Assembly: GCA_905397405.1 (NCBI GenBank)
Contig: CAJPVJ010000025.1
Location: 1 to 63,455, forward strand
From: Oppiella nova
Lineage: Eukaryota; Arthropoda; Arachnida; Sarcoptiformes; Oppiidae
DNA length: 63,455 nucleotides
Direction: 5' to 3'
This document shows positions 13,058-28,409 of the stretch, piece by piece. The first letter of the stretch is position 1. Each line of letters starts with the position of its first letter. The position numbers were made by a program, and so were the translations under genes. A model generated the notes under the pieces. That model was not told where the DNA came from. It was given only the letters and a program-made list of their open reading frames with translations, and did not search any database.

Positions 13058-14293
13058 CTGTACTGTATATAGAATATAGGAATATAGCGATTGTACAAGG
13101 TACTGTCTTATTGCACATTACAAGTAGTGTAAGTGCACTATGACTGCACTCACACTTCTCTATAATACACATTAGCTATAGTTTGCATAATTGTCATCAT
13201 TATTATTATTATCCAATTCTCGTGAATCCATCAATAAATACATGTTTCATGAGATTCATTTGATGCGTCACTTATTCGTACTAAAGCCTAATGCTTACAA
13301 CACTATTACTACTGTACTACTAGTCTACTACACATGCAATCACTGCTATACCTATAGTATAACTAATGTATTGTATTGGGTATTGCATTCATCAATGCAA
13401 TCAATGCCTATCATAACCTTTACATAACTCATGTCCAGTGAATGCACTGTTCGGGTTAAACAGTGCTATGTTTTGCATACATTTCTAATACAATGGTACT
13501 GTATATGTAAGTGTGAGTCCAATGTATTGGCAATACTGTAGTACAGTATAGAGAGGTAATAGCGCTGCCGGAGTGTATTGGCACGGATTCGCGCCCAACC
13601 ACCACCTCATCACACACTGTCCCACACGTCAGACACACTCATACGCCTAAGCATAGAGTTCTGCGGGTGTGTGGTCTGAGTGGACACCCGGACCCCCGTG
13701 CGGTCATTTGGTGGCCATGGATGGTGTCGTATATGCATTGGTGATGGCATGTCGTGATGGATAGGATGGCAGTGGTGTTGATTGTGATGATTAGAGTTAT
13801 TAACGTTTCATTGACACCAAACTTTTCATTTGAATCGCACTCACAAAAACGTGCGCCAATTGTGTGCCCCCTTTGCACGTCATGTATGTATGAGTGCGTG
13901 AGTGGGGGTCTGAGGGGTGAGTGGAGCGCATAGTGCGCTGCCATTGGCTGTCGTAGTGGTTGTGTGAGTGTGAGAGTGAGTACCATAAGAGCCATTGAGT
14001 GTATTGCGAGCCTTAACTGGCATTGAGTCAGACGTGCGGTGGAGTTGTGTGGATACAGACGTGTCAGTCGTTTACTCTCTCATTGCATACGTTTGCCATT
14101 TGCTGTATAGTTGTATAGCTGTAGTGTCGGTGCTCTCACTCCCCTATCCTACCAGTGCTACCAGTGCTCAGCGAAGCCCACAGTGTTTGTGTTGACACCG
14201 GGACACCGGCCCACCACTGACCACATTACCCCTATCACTACCACTTGGATGTTGATGACCACTTGTGTCTCGTGTATGTCGTGTTGATCATTG

Positions 14294-17200
14294 ATGTCCC
14301 AAATGAAGACAACCCCTCGCGATAGAGAGCCCTTCGAGAAGTGCTATCGAGTGGGACCAGTGCTCGGGAAGGGCGGCTTCGGCACCGTCTATGCCGGCAC
14401 ACGGATTAAGGACTCATTGGCGGTCAGTAACCACTCAGACATTGCGTCCATGGAGTGAATGCCACACTCAATGAGCGCTCAAACAAACAGTCACTCATTG
14501 CCGCCATTTTGCCACTCATTCACGAATTGTGTGAATGCTGTGAATGGGCGCCAAAACAGGCATTCACTGCACCACTGATGCAGTGCTCGCAACGACTGCT
14601 ATGAGTGACCACTGTTTGGCTCATTGGATGCGTTGATGACTGTATGACTAAATGTATGTCTAATCCATGAATAGGTGGCCATTAAGCACATCAGCAAAGA
14701 CAAGGTGACGGCTTGGGAAGGGGTATGTATTGACTCTGTGATGACTGCCATGACTGTGCCTACAATGGTGTGTCTGTTGTCCTCCGCAGTGTTCGGGACA
14801 CCGATTGCCTCTCGAGATAAGTCTCCTGCGAAAAGTGGATCACATCTCAGGTGTGATAAAACTGATCGATTGGTACGAAAGGAGCGATTCGTTTATCATT
14901 ATAATGGAGAGACCGGAAGCCGTCAAAGACTTGTTCGACTTCATCACCGAAAAGGCTGTTCTCGAGGAGAAGTTGTCGCGACTCTTCTTCCGACAAGTGG
15001 TCGAGACTGTGAGTGCGTGTCATAAGGCGGGTGTTATTCACCGGGATATAAAGGACGAGAACATATTGGTTGATATGCGCACCTATACCCTCAAGATTGT
15101 CGACTTCGGCTCCGGCGCCTACTTAAAGGACAGCGCGTACACCGACTTCGACGGTAAGTGTTTGCGGATAACTGAGACTAAGAGTGATAGTGCTATGACT
15201 GCGCGGGTAGTGGCATATGAGGCCATCTATGGCCAGACGGCACACTGGGATGAGTGGGCGCTTACCACTGATGACGACTTGTTTGTGTTTTTTTGCTTAC
15301 AAACAAATGGCTTTAATTAAGACATAAATAATATGTATTTATAGCCAATCCGTCACTAATCCTACTCTACTCTAGCATATAGTGTATAGTGTACTACAGG
15401 TATACTGAATACATGTATAGAGTATATAGCAATCCACACGTCTATAGACAACAACAACTATACGTCATCTCTCACTCCGATATTTCCTTTTACGTCATTC
15501 CCAACGATTGTCTTATTTATTGACGTCTTCTCCCAAACACATCTCTATTGATCATTAATTTAGTGATTGTTTTGTGTCCACCACTTGTATCTCATTTCTA
15601 ATTAACCCCAAACACTATACCACAGAATACCTCAGCTCTTGAAGCAAATGTACGGATAGTGTTGTAATGAAAGTGGGTTTTCCTCAACACTAATAACACT
15701 AATAATTATTTTATTTATTTATTTTGATTTGGATTTGATTGCGAATTATGTTTATAATGTTTGTCTCAACTGTTTGTTCCCTTTTCTGCCATCGCATGCG
15801 TTATGACCCAAATAGGCATACTTTGGATACTTTTAGACCATTCATTCATATGTTTATATGAATTCATTGTTTTAATTATTTAATTGCTTTACAAACAAAG
15901 ATATGATTACATGTAGGACTCGAGAGACTGTATCTATTTGTCGAGATGTGCACTTCTCTGTCAAACTTCTTGACATTTATCTATCATATCAATGGTTTGA
16001 CATTACATTCAATTACATTACAATTGATGGCAATATTGTATTACAATAACAATAACATTATAGGTGTGTATAGGGGTATAGTATAGTGCAGTACAGGTAT
16101 AGGGCATTGGATTGTCGGTTATAGTGAGACAAACGCATGAATAAGTATTGAGGAGTTGTGACAAAAAGTGCGCTAAAGAGTGAAAAGTTTGTCTCAAATA
16201 TTTGTGATGTCGACTCCACTCGAGTGGTAGTGTCTGTCGATATGGCTTATGGCTGACAGACATTACGCCATCACTGCATACATTGAGTGCATTTGCGCAC
16301 CAAAAGCAAAGCTACTGAGGAATGCAGTGCTCCCTCCAGGCGCACACCCGGAGGTCACCGGCCCTATGCTACCAGTGCCACCACTGGGACCACCACTAGT
16401 ACACTGTTGTGGCCATTCAACCCCTGCGCCCCTATCACTGCACACCAATGGATGACTATTAATGAGATAATCAATTGATTGCTTTCATGTCATACTGTAT
16501 ACAATACCAATGAAACCCGCATTACACCAATACATTCACTACAATGTATAGCAAAGTAGTTTATATTAATTAATGTAAAACAGGTGTTGTGTCTAATTAG
16601 GAGGCAAATGACAATTGTGTTGATATGACCACCGAAGACAGACACACCCTTAGGCCTCAAACTTATTGACAAAAATGTATGGGCTCTGGAATGCCAACTA
16701 TCCATTAGTAGGCACTTGAACTGGTTTTTCCATACTTTTCGCATACAAATACCAAACGCTAATTCCCTATAAGACTATAAGTACAGTACATTCAAACCAA
16801 TGTCCCTTTAATTGCTATTCAATCCAATATGACTATTATTATATGAAACATGTCTGACTTGTCCTATGGTTAGCATTGATGTGATGGCAAACATTGATTT
16901 CCTGATGCATGCATTGCTTATGTATTTATTTATAAATTGCAAACAATTTTCTCTTTTATACAAAAGTGTGTCGACTCTTGTGATCACAACAGTTAGTTAG
17001 ACTTTGTGGCAATCAAATGGTTGTAAGACTTGATAAGTGAATGGATCACATGTTTGTAGTGGTGGTAACTATGCATAACCTAACCTAACTGGGTCACATT
17101 CCCAATTCTCATATTCTATTCCCAAATGGTGTTCCCATTCACTAAAACTCAAACCTTGAATAACAATTGGTGCGAGGATTGCAATATGGCTGACATAGAC

Positions 17201-17864
17201 ATACCATCGCACACTCACATGCAGATAATCACTTGATTTCTCATTACATTACCTCTACATCTCTGTACAAACCCTTAGCATTTGTGTGGACACACATTCA
17301 CACCATTATAAGGCTGTAGTGTAGCTGTTGTCGAGTATTTGCTATTTAGAGGTCGTCTCACGTCCTTCAGAGATGTGCTGCCAATGCCTGCTATTTATCA
17401 CTCTTTGACTGCATTTGTATGCAATTAAGACATACCTTTATAATTGATCTAATTGTGTGTATTCTGTATGCATAGGAACGCGAGTATATTCACCGCCCGA
17501 GTGGATCCGCCACAACCGATATCACGGCCGCTCAGCCACTGTCTGGTCGTTGGGAGTACTCCTCTATGACATGGTTTGCGGCGATATTCCCTTCGAGAAG
17601 GACTCCGACATTCTCTCAGCGGACGTCCGTTTCCGGCGAAAGTTGTCGTCCGAATGTCAAGATCTGATCCGAAAGTGCCTCTCAATCTCGCCCTGCGATC
17701 GACCATCGCTTGAGGACATCCTATCCCACCCCTGGATGTCAGCCAAGTTGGAGAGTGGCGTCTCGTCGGGAATACCAGTCCAGAGCAGACGTACGCCCAT
17801 AGACTCGCAGTCTATGTCAGACCAGTCGTCGACCAGCAGTCAAAACAGTCACGAATCCATTTGA
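14294..17864 (+). CDS. PIM-type serine/threonine kinase
   Basis: PIM kinases are constitutively active cytoplasmic Ser/Thr kinases acting in survival and growth signalling. Exons: 14294-14422, 14675-14722, 14790-15153 and 17476-17864, giving 309 residues (human PIM1 has 313). The glycine loop is GKGGFG at 25-30, the ATP-binding Lys is in VAIK at 47, HRDIKDEN has the catalytic Asp at 145, and DFGSGA has its Asp at 165. The hinge reads MERPEA, with the Pro at about 101 that marks the PIM family. [12 protein letters not shown] and [17 protein letters not shown] also match PIM. The first ATG follows an in-frame stop at 14285, which fixes the start. Intron 3 is 2.3 kb, far longer than the other introns. 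Which PIM paralogue it corresponds to cannot be told. Confidence 0.95.
15154..17475 (+). other. Intron 3 of the PIM-type gene
   Basis: This 2322-base intron runs from a GTAAGT donor to a TGCATAG acceptor. I see no nested gene or other coding exon. Short frames at 16249-16478 overlap each other on both strands, have no family match and look random. Confidence 0.75.
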
Positions 17865-18971
17865 CCTGAATTTGCGTTTAGGTTCAAAACAATTAATTAA
17901 ATTGAATTCATTTTCATTTATTTATATTTTATTTCATCCATGCATTAACTCAATTGTAAAATATTGTAAATAACTTGAGAATATTTTAGGAAATTATATA
18001 TCAGTAATTAAATGACTGACAAATGAAAGTATAAAATATAGACTAAATATTTGTACATTTTTTGCAACTAATTAAACATTTTTTCACTGCTCTAATCATA
18101 TAATGATTTTAATGATTATTACATATTGTAAGCGCAGATTTATTTTTATATAACAAACCTTACAATCAAATGATTCAATAAAATTAAAATTGGAAATTCA
18201 TATAAATTTGTTTTTATTTGGAAAACATTGACCACAACTTTAACGCATAACTGGCCTCCCGTTTCGCAACCTCTCAATCTCATTGACAAACTCATCAATT
18301 TCTATTGAATACAATCTTCATTGCCCTACAGTACAAAGTCCACAACCAGTGTTCAATTGGACATTCAGTGTTCATCATATACTGTATAATTATTGGACAA
18401 ATACTGTATTCAATCCATTTCCTAAAAGATTGACAATTTGTGACAAATCAACACTTTTATAATATAGATAATTAGTGTCATATTTGTAATATATTTTGCT
18501 ATACATTCAAATTTTATTTAAATTGCGATTATACTGTATATTAATATATCAATAAAATTAATGCCAAATAATAATAATTTTTTCATTATCAGTAATTATC
18601 GAGAAATGAATTATCATTTCCTTGTCCTCAGGAATCAGACTTTTTGGAGTCATTTCTGTAGGAGTTATTCAAATGAGATCAACGGAAATGAACGCCTTTT
18701 CAGACATTACATCATTTGATACTTTCATTGAATATCATATGAAAACTGACGGCCAATACAGTGCTATTAAACACGAAGTTATCTCAAGTTATAATAAGTT
18801 AAGTATAACTATAAGTGGATTAATAGAGTATTCAATTGATGTCAAGTCTTAGCCCATCGCTGCAACAGTAGGTGTCGTTAGTATCGGTCATAGGCTTTGA
18901 GAGCCTCTCACGTGCACTGACTCTGAGTTTGCATTTGTTTTGATGTTTTCATTGCAATTAACCGACAATTG
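17865..18971. other. PIM 3' flank and mRpS18B 5' flank
   Basis: AT-rich non-coding DNA. An open frame of 76 codons ends at 18852 and follows a TCCTCAG acceptor-like site, but it matches nothing I know and has no flanking exons, so I do not call it a gene. Confidence 0.55.
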
Positions 18972-19743
18972 ATGCAAACAGTTATGAATCAGATGAGGAT
19001 CTTCTCCAACATTGCCCTCAAATGTGGTCCAAACCATACATTCACTCATCACTTCAGACGAACTCTGTGCTCATCTCAAGACACCAAACAAGACATGAGA
19101 GACCCTTTGCGGGACAGGAGTCGAGTGATTACTCCGGAACAGAGTATTCAGTATCTGAAGAGCACAGGTATGTCATGACTTGTGATTGTGTGGTGTTTGT
19201 CATGACTTGTGATTGTGTGGTGTTTGTCATGTAATTGTTTGATGAATTGGTTAGCCTTTAAGGAGACGTACGCTCACCACAAGGTCTGGCAGTTATTTCG
19301 GCGTAACTTTAAGGGCCAGTACTCGCCGTATAAATCCCGCAGCACTTGTATTATCGATGACTATGTCTACACATCCAATCCCTGTCCCATTTGTCGCGAC
19401 CAGTATCTCGTACTTCACTATACGGTGAGTGTATTACTAGTATTACTAGTATTACTAGTGTAAAAGGTGTGCAACTAATGCCCAAATGAATTGGCAGAAC
19501 ATGGATCTACTCAATCACTTCATTAATCCTCATTCGGGTTATGTCTACGAGAATACCATTCTATGTCTTTGTGCCAAACAATACGAACAGCTATTGGTTG
19601 CCATCACTTTGGCTAAAGACTGCGGGCTCTTGACGTTTGAGGTTCCGCTTCGTACCTATGATTACCACGAATACTACAAACATTTGGATCACAATCACCA
19701 CAACCATCATAATCACAATCACCATCACATCGCTAGTCATTGA
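18972..19743 (+). CDS. MRPS18B: Mitochondrial small-subunit ribosomal protein S18B
   Basis: This is a zinc-binding bS18-family protein of the mitochondrial ribosome small subunit. Exons: 18972-19167, 19255-19424 and 19498-19743, giving 203 residues. The N-terminus is basic and low in acidic residues, as expected for a mitochondrial presequence. The core holds SNPCPICRDQYLVLHY with a CxxC pair, then NMDLLNHFINPHSGYVYENT and a downstream Cys pair in LCLCAKQYEQLLVAI, which fits the S18B paralogue. The C-terminus ends in a His/Asn-rich tail. Intron 1 contains a 27-base unit repeated twice and intron 2 a 9-base unit repeated three times. Confidence 0.92.
19172..19225 (+). repeat. Two-copy 27-base tandem repeat in mRpS18B intron 1
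   Basis: The unit starts GTCATGACTTGTGATTGTG and is repeated exactly twice inside the intron. Confidence 0.9.
19432..19458 (+). repeat. Three-copy 9-base repeat in mRpS18B intron 2
   Basis: TATTACTAG occurs three times in tandem just after the splice donor. Confidence 0.9.
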
Positions 19744-20200
19744 TTCGATGGTTTAGATCTCGCCATTCATTGATTGATTGTACTCTAGACCCGATTGGGA
19801 TCATAAGTACACTATAATTGATATGATTTAGTACTACGGTATATAAATTTACAGTATGTAACTCTAATAATTATTGTTTATTAAATAAAATGACTTACAA
19901 CTCTTTTAAATTTATTTTTTATTACCGGTATTTGATGTTTTGTCTAAATTTTCTATAATCTCAACAAAACATTATGTATTAGAAATATACAATTTTAATT
20001 GATAATATTAAATTAATAAGTTTAGTTGGTGGAAAAGGTGTATTACTTAATACAGAGACTGTACTATACAGTAATTATTATAATAGTAACGTTGTCTATG
20101 AATTGCCGGCATTTCATCAGTTGATTGAATTGTTTTGACTGACATGTGATTCAATGATTTAATTTGAAATAATTCATTAGATTTTAATTCAATTCAAATT
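19744..20200. other. Intergenic, mRpS18B to GFM1
   Basis: AT-rich non-coding DNA of 457 bases. An AATAAA near 19884 probably serves mRpS18B. No exon is seen. Confidence 0.6.
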
Positions 20201-22889
20201 ATGTTTAAACTAAACTTTTTGGACAAAAGCTTTTCACTTAAAGTTTACCGAAAATTACTGCAAGACTTCAGACATATAAAGGTTTGAGATATAAGTGAAA
20301 TGTGATATGTTTTTGCAACTGATTGTTGTGGCAAATGTAGCATGGTGGTGTTGGTGGTGACCCTGGTCCAGTGAGTGCGAGGCACCGACTCTTTGCCAGT
20401 GTTGCCGAATCGTCGGCAATAAGTGAAATGTGATATGTTTTTGCAACTGATTGTTGTGGCAAATGTAGCATGGTGGTGTTGGTGGTGACCCTGGTCCAGT
20501 GAGTGCGAGGCACCGACTCTTTGCCAGTGTTGCCGAATCGTCGGCGAACGGTCAGCAATGGCACCGACCGGCGGAACTGATCCGCAATATCGGGATATCG
20601 GCGCACATCGACAGCGGGAAGACTACTCTGACTGAACGGGTTCTCTACTATTGCGGGCGAATCCAAGAGATGCATGAAGTGAAGGGTAAGGACCAGATCG
20701 GCGCCACAATGGACTCCATGGAGTTGGAGAGGCAGAGGGGCATCACCATCAAGTCGGCCGCCACTTATGTGAACTGGAAGGGCACTGCCATCAACATCAT
20801 CGACACTCCCGGACACGTGGACTTCACGGTCGAAGTGGAGAGAGCCCTACGAGTGCTCGACGGGGCAGTACTCGTGCTCTGCGGGGTAGGAGGCGTTCAG
20901 TCGCAGACCATGACTGTCACCCGACAGATGAGGAGGTATGACGTGCCGTGCATTGCATTCATCAACAAATTGGACCGAATGGCTGCCAATCCTTATCGAG
21001 TGATCGATCAGCTCAGACACAAACTCGGATTCAACGCCGCTTTCCTTAATATACCCATTGGTCTCGAGTCGAAACACACGGGTATTGTGGACCTCATCCA
21101 CCGAAAGGCCGTATTCTTTGAGGGCAATAATGGGTTCGCTTTGAAATGCAGTCATTGTTTGAAATATAAACTAAAATATATTGTCAATGAATTGAAGTGA
21201 AATTGTTAGAGAGGGTGACGTTCCCGAAGATATGGTGTCCATAATGGAGACCAAACGCCAAGAACTGGTTGAATGTCTGTCTAATTGTGACGATATTTTG
21301 GGTGAAATGTTTCTTGATGAAAAGCAACCAAACAATCAGCAAATAATGGTTTAATTGATTGTCATTTATCGTAATTTAAGAATCTATTAAAACAAATGAC
21401 TCTTTGAATTAAAGGATGCAATTCGTCGCTCGTGTATAGCTTTAAAGTTCATACCAGTGCTGACCGGAAGCGCCTTAAAGAACAAAGGGGTTCAGCACTT
21501 GTTGGACGCTGTCATCAGTTATCTGCCGAATCCATCGGAAGTGAAGAACTACTCTCTAGTGCACGAAGAGGAGGGCTCGGCTCCGAAGCGGCTGCTAATG
21601 AATGCGGAAAGAAGTGACAGTAATATGTTTGTGGGACTGGCATTCAAGTTGGAGGCAGGCCGTTTTGGACAGTTGACGTATATGCGCGTATATCAGGGAC
21701 TGTTACGGAAAGGTAGTTATATATATAACTCTCGGACCGGCAAGAAGGTGAAGGTCTCGCGATTGGTTCGAATGCATTCCAACCAAATGGAGGAAATCGA
21801 TGAGGCGTTGGCCGGAGATATCTGTGCCCTCTATGGCGTCGACTGCGCCAGTGGTGACACTTTTGTCACTCAAAGAGAATCCAATATATCGATGGAATCC
21901 ATATATATTCCCGAAGCCGTCATCTCGATGTCGATGAAGACAGTGTCGAAGGACTCGATGGAGAACTTTCTCAAAGCCATCACTCGCTTCTGCAAAGAAG
22001 ATCCCACTTTTCGGAGCCATTGGGACGATGAGAGCAAAGAGACTATAGTCTCAGGAATGGGTGAATTGCATCTCGAAATCTACGCCCAACGCATGGAAAG
22101 GGAGTACAACTGTCCCGTCATTTTGGGCAAACCTAAAGTGGCGTTCAGGGAGACGATAGTGCGGTCGTGTCCTTTCGATTACTTACACAAAAAACAGAGT
22201 GGAGGCGCCGGACAGTACGGCTGCGTTCAGGGAGTAGTCGAGCCGTTGCCTCCGCACCAAAACACACAGAATATATTCTCAGACGAGACGTCCGGTCCTA
22301 ATATACCCAAACATTTCGTGCCATCCATTCGCAAAGGGTTCCAACAGATGTGCGAAAAGGGACCTCTTAGTGGACACAAACTCATTGGCCTTAAGTTCCG
22401 ACTCCGAGACGGCAAACATCACTGCGTCGACTCTAATGATATGGCATTCATGTTGGCCGCACAGGGAGCTATGCGCCAGACCTACGATATGGGCAAATGG
22501 CAAATCCTGGAGCCCATCATGAATGTGGAGGTGAGCTGTCCCTCCGAGTTTCAGGGAGAGCTCATCGGACAGGTATCCCGACGCTCAGGGGTTCTCCTCT
22601 CAACCGACGAATCAAACAATTGGTTCACAATTAATGCCGAAGTAATTGATATTTTATTTGACTTTTGCTGTCAAATGCTTTGATTGTCTGTTTCATTGAA
22701 CGTTAGGTTCCGCTCAACGATATGTTCGGATTCGCCGGTGAGTTGAGGTCATCCACGCAGGGAAAGGGAGACTACACTATGGAGTACTGCAGATACTCTC
22801 CCACCAGACCTGATGTCACGCAACAACTCATCGAACAATACAATCAAGAGTTGGAAACAAACAGACAAATGAAGAAAAAGAATAAATAA
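20201..22889 (+). CDS. GFM1: Mitochondrial elongation factor G1
   Basis: mtEFG1 is the GTPase that translocates mitochondrial ribosomes during elongation. Exons: 20201-20281, 20469-21133, 21210-21348, 21415-22641 and 22707-22889, giving 764 residues (human has 751). Exon 1 encodes 27 residues rich in Lys, Arg, Leu and Phe, fitting a mitochondrial targeting sequence. It ends at AAG|GTTTGA and joins in phase at TGTAG|CATGG. The GTPase motifs are [11 protein letters not shown] (P-loop), [17 protein letters not shown] and NKLDR. Later come [26 protein letters not shown] and the [11 protein letters not shown] block of domain IV. The first bases of exon 2 lie in a 128-base tandem duplication, and only the second copy leads into the open frame. 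The core is certain; exon 1 is a prediction. Confidence 0.94.
20291..20545 (+). repeat. Tandem duplication, period 128, at GFM1 exon 2
   Basis: Bases 20291-20417 and 20419-20545 are identical 127-base blocks separated by one base, giving a period of 128. If one copy is removed, the first GFM1 intron becomes 59 bases (20282-20340), matching the other short introns of the window. That supports an assembly artefact. Confidence 0.9.
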
Positions 22890-23002
22890 TATATTCATTG
22901 GATTACAGATTATAGTCATTAGAGTCAGACATGTCTTGAGTTTGTAATCAATAAATGGGTTTTTGTCACAATTGTTGCCATACTATAAGACACAGTATAT
23001 CA

Positions 23003-23419
23003 TCACTGCTGCTGCTGTTGTGGTGGCTGTGGTTGTGGTGCGAGTGAGTGGTGTTGAGTGTGTTGTTGCAGTTGGAGTTGGTGTTGATGTCGGAGTCGGT
23101 CCAAGTCGTTGAGCCGTTGCCTCGAGTGCTCCAACCGATGCCACGCCATGTGATTGACTTTCATGGACGCATAGGAGGAGCCCTCGTGGGCCTGACCTGT
23201 CGACACACGTGTCAAGTACTGGATCTGTTTGGAGATGTCTGCGTCGACCGCCTCCAGTGTCTTGAGGAAGGCATTGGTCTGTGTCTCGACGTTCTTAATG
23301 CTGGGCTTGTCTTTGCTGAGCTCCTGAAAGGCCTGGGAGGCACTCGCCATCATTTGGCACAACTGACTCTCGATGGCGTCCAACTTCTTGAGCCTTTCGT
23401 TTTGCATGTAATTAGTCAT
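23003..23419 (-). CDS. MED11: Mediator complex subunit 11
   Basis: MED11 is a head-module subunit of Mediator and helps RNA polymerase II and TFIIH assemble at promoters in the nucleus. The single exon encodes 138 residues if translation starts at the ATG at 23419; another in-frame ATG lies four codons later. Family features are the N-terminal NERLKKLDAIESQLCQMM, the central ELSKDKPSIKNVETQTNAF, and the signature YLTRVSTGQAHEGSSYAS, which in human MED11 reads YLTQVATGQPHEGSSYSS. The C-terminus adds a Gln/His/Pro-rich tail ending in QQQQQ that vertebrate MED11 lacks. It converges with GFM1, with about 110 bases between the stops. Confidence 0.93.
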   Translation of the reverse strand: MTNYMQNERLKKLDAIESQLCQMMASASQAFQELSKDKPSIKNVETQTNAFLKTLEAVDADISKQIQYLTRVSTGQAHEGSSYASMKVNHMAWHRLEHSRQRLNDLDRLRHQHQLQLQQHTQHHSLAPQPQPPQQQQQ

Positions 23420-24067
23420 GACTTCCCCCACAACTGGATCTATCGCTTGAATCGGTGGTCACTTGCAGTGACTCACAGTCGGCACAAAACACAATCAGTC
23501 TATCATTGAATGCATTCGCAATTTGAACGCAAATCGCAAATAACGTGACAATATATATGTCCCACAAACTGAATCCCTGCCCACAGTTTGCAATCAATGA
23601 TCGACTCTCTCTGTATTGCAAAACTTGTGTTCAATACTATTATATTTATATAAATCAAGATTTAAGTAATTTTTAAACTTTAAATGCAAATAAAATTGTA
23701 ATAATTATGAAAAGCCATAAATGTTTGGTAACTTTGAACACTTTATATTCATGTGTTAGAGTGTATGTTCATGTTTCCATTGGGAAGTTGTGGCACATAT
23801 GACCGTAGGATTGCATACAATAGACACAATTCCGGCAAAATAAAGTCAACCAAACAAATAGCCGAACACTAAGCGATGCTTCGCTCTGATTGGCTGAGAC
23901 TCGAGATGACGTCAAATGACTGGATTTGAGATGAGTTTGAAATTAAGGCAAAACTGACTGCAAATCGATTGACTCATTGAGTGCTTAACTGTCGCCACAA
24001 CTGAGCCACAGATCTCTCTCTAAGATATTGTCTTTGTTTTGGAAGCGATAAGTGATTTGCGGACACA
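23420..24067. promoter_or_regulatory. 5' region between MED11 and beta-tubulin
   Basis: Divergent intergenic DNA of 648 bases between the MED11 start and the tubulin start. It contains TGACGTCA at about 23907, a cAMP-response-element-like palindrome. The tubulin leader probably lies in the last 100 bases. No TATA box is evident. The regulatory role is inferred from position. Confidence 0.45.
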
Positions 24068-27309
<3,242 letters not shown>

Positions 27310-27375
27310 TTGAAATATTTTTATGGATTATTTTATCTACAGTTCATGTCCTATAATATCATTAAAATAGTAAAA

Positions 27376-27693
27376 ATGACACGAATTTGGTTTATCTGTA
27401 TTGCAATTGTATTCATTCTGCAAATATTGTCTACAGAATCGGCTAAAAAGAAGTCCAAATATACAACGAGTACCACAACGACAACTCCATCCACAGCTCC
27501 AACCAGTCAAGAGACCACTTATTATCAATATTCAACATCAGAGGCCACAACCAGCCCAACCACAACCACACCAATGCCCACCACTAAATATAAAAGGTAT
27601 TATAAGAGGACCACCACCACGACAACTCCTGCCACCACCACTACCGTAACCACAACTAAAAAGACTTATAAACCAATCTCTTCGTATGGATAA
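27376..27693 (+). CDS. Small secreted Thr-rich protein
   Basis: I do not recognise a family. The frame from the ATG at 27376 encodes 105 residues. The first 23 or so are a clear signal peptide (MTRIWFICIAIVFILQILST), followed by a Lys-rich patch (AKKKSKY) and then long Thr runs with Tyr and Pro. The composition suggests an O-glycosylated mucin-like or structural extracellular protein. An in-frame ATG at 27346 is an alternative start but would weaken the signal peptide. It sits less than 350 bases after the duplicated tubulin exon. Coding status rests on the signal peptide and codon pattern. Confidence 0.6.
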   Translation: MTRIWFICIAIVFILQILSTESAKKKSKYTTSTTTTTPSTAPTSQETTYYQYSTSEATTSPTTTTPMPTTKYKRYYKRTTTTTTPATTTTVTTTKKTYKPISSYG

Positions 27694-28409
27694 GTGCCCT
27701 CTGAGTTAACTCCATTCATATCTTATTTATATTCAATTAATTTATGTGTAGGAAAATGCTTATACAGTATGATTAGAATTGTTATGTTTAAATTAAATTT
27801 AAATATATTTTCATTATTATTAACAACTTGTTCAAATATGAAATATTGTATTGATATATTTAGCAATTATACGGTATTATGATTTTAGTGTTAAATATAA
27901 AAGTTCAATAAAGTTTACTTAATGAATAAAGTTATTTGAAAAAACTTTTTCTGTACACAAAGGCTTTAAGAGATATCATAATATTATTGCGACATTAAAT
28001 GTTTTTACTTTACTTTTATAATTAAGTCTACTTTGAAATTAAGTGAGGTCTTTGATTTTAAGAACTAATTTGCTAATTGAAACATTTACAAGAATTTGAT
28101 TACTTTTCAAAAATGTGTAGCAAATACGTGCTTTATTATGAAAATGAACATGATCATATTCCAAAAGTGTAAAGTGGAGCACATCTTATGCAGAGGTCAT
28201 ACACTATGATAGAGTAACATAACCGTAATGAATGTCTTATGTCTTGTGGATGTGCACCACAATTGGCCACCAATTCCTTCATTCTTTCAGTTGAATACCT
28301 GTTGAACGAGGGGTTCATTGGCGCGAGAGTTACGCTATTTGTGAAGAGTAGTGGCGTATAAACAAAGAGTGAGTGACAGACAGACAGTCAGTGAGTGAGC
28401 AGTGATTGG
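27694..28409. other. Intergenic, Thr-rich gene to UQCC5-like gene
   Basis: AT-rich 3' flank with an AATAAA near 27908, then less AT-rich DNA from about 28180 that probably holds the UQCC5-like promoter and leader. No exon is seen. Confidence 0.55.

Larger units (their letters stand above)
6370..14293. other. 7.9-kb AT-rich gene-poor region
   Basis: I find no exon here that matches a known family and no long open frame. Short frames, such as one of 74 codons at 8114-8338, lack support. The region holds (TC)n at 8755-8791 and (CT)n at 11063-11085. It also holds a doubled 15-base unit at 12531-12560, a 24-base perfect palindrome at 13034-13057, and many TACTGTA/TACCGTA words. A TATAAAA at about 8247 has no gene assigned to it. 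Distal enhancers for the PIM-type gene could lie here, but nothing in the sequence shows it. Confidence 0.6.

Noticed and set aside
17078-17092. Telomere-like CCTAACCTAACT
   Set aside because: Only two units; no array.
18622-18852. 76-codon frame after a TCCTCAG acceptor-like site
   Set aside because: No recognised motif and no flanking exon; PIM already has a complete C-terminus and mRpS18B a complete N-terminus.
20342-20370. ATG at 20342 with GTGAGT donor at 20371 as an alternative GFM1 first exon
   Set aside because: Without the duplicated block it would need a 29-base intron, far shorter than any other here, and it gives a poorer targeting sequence than the exon at 20201.
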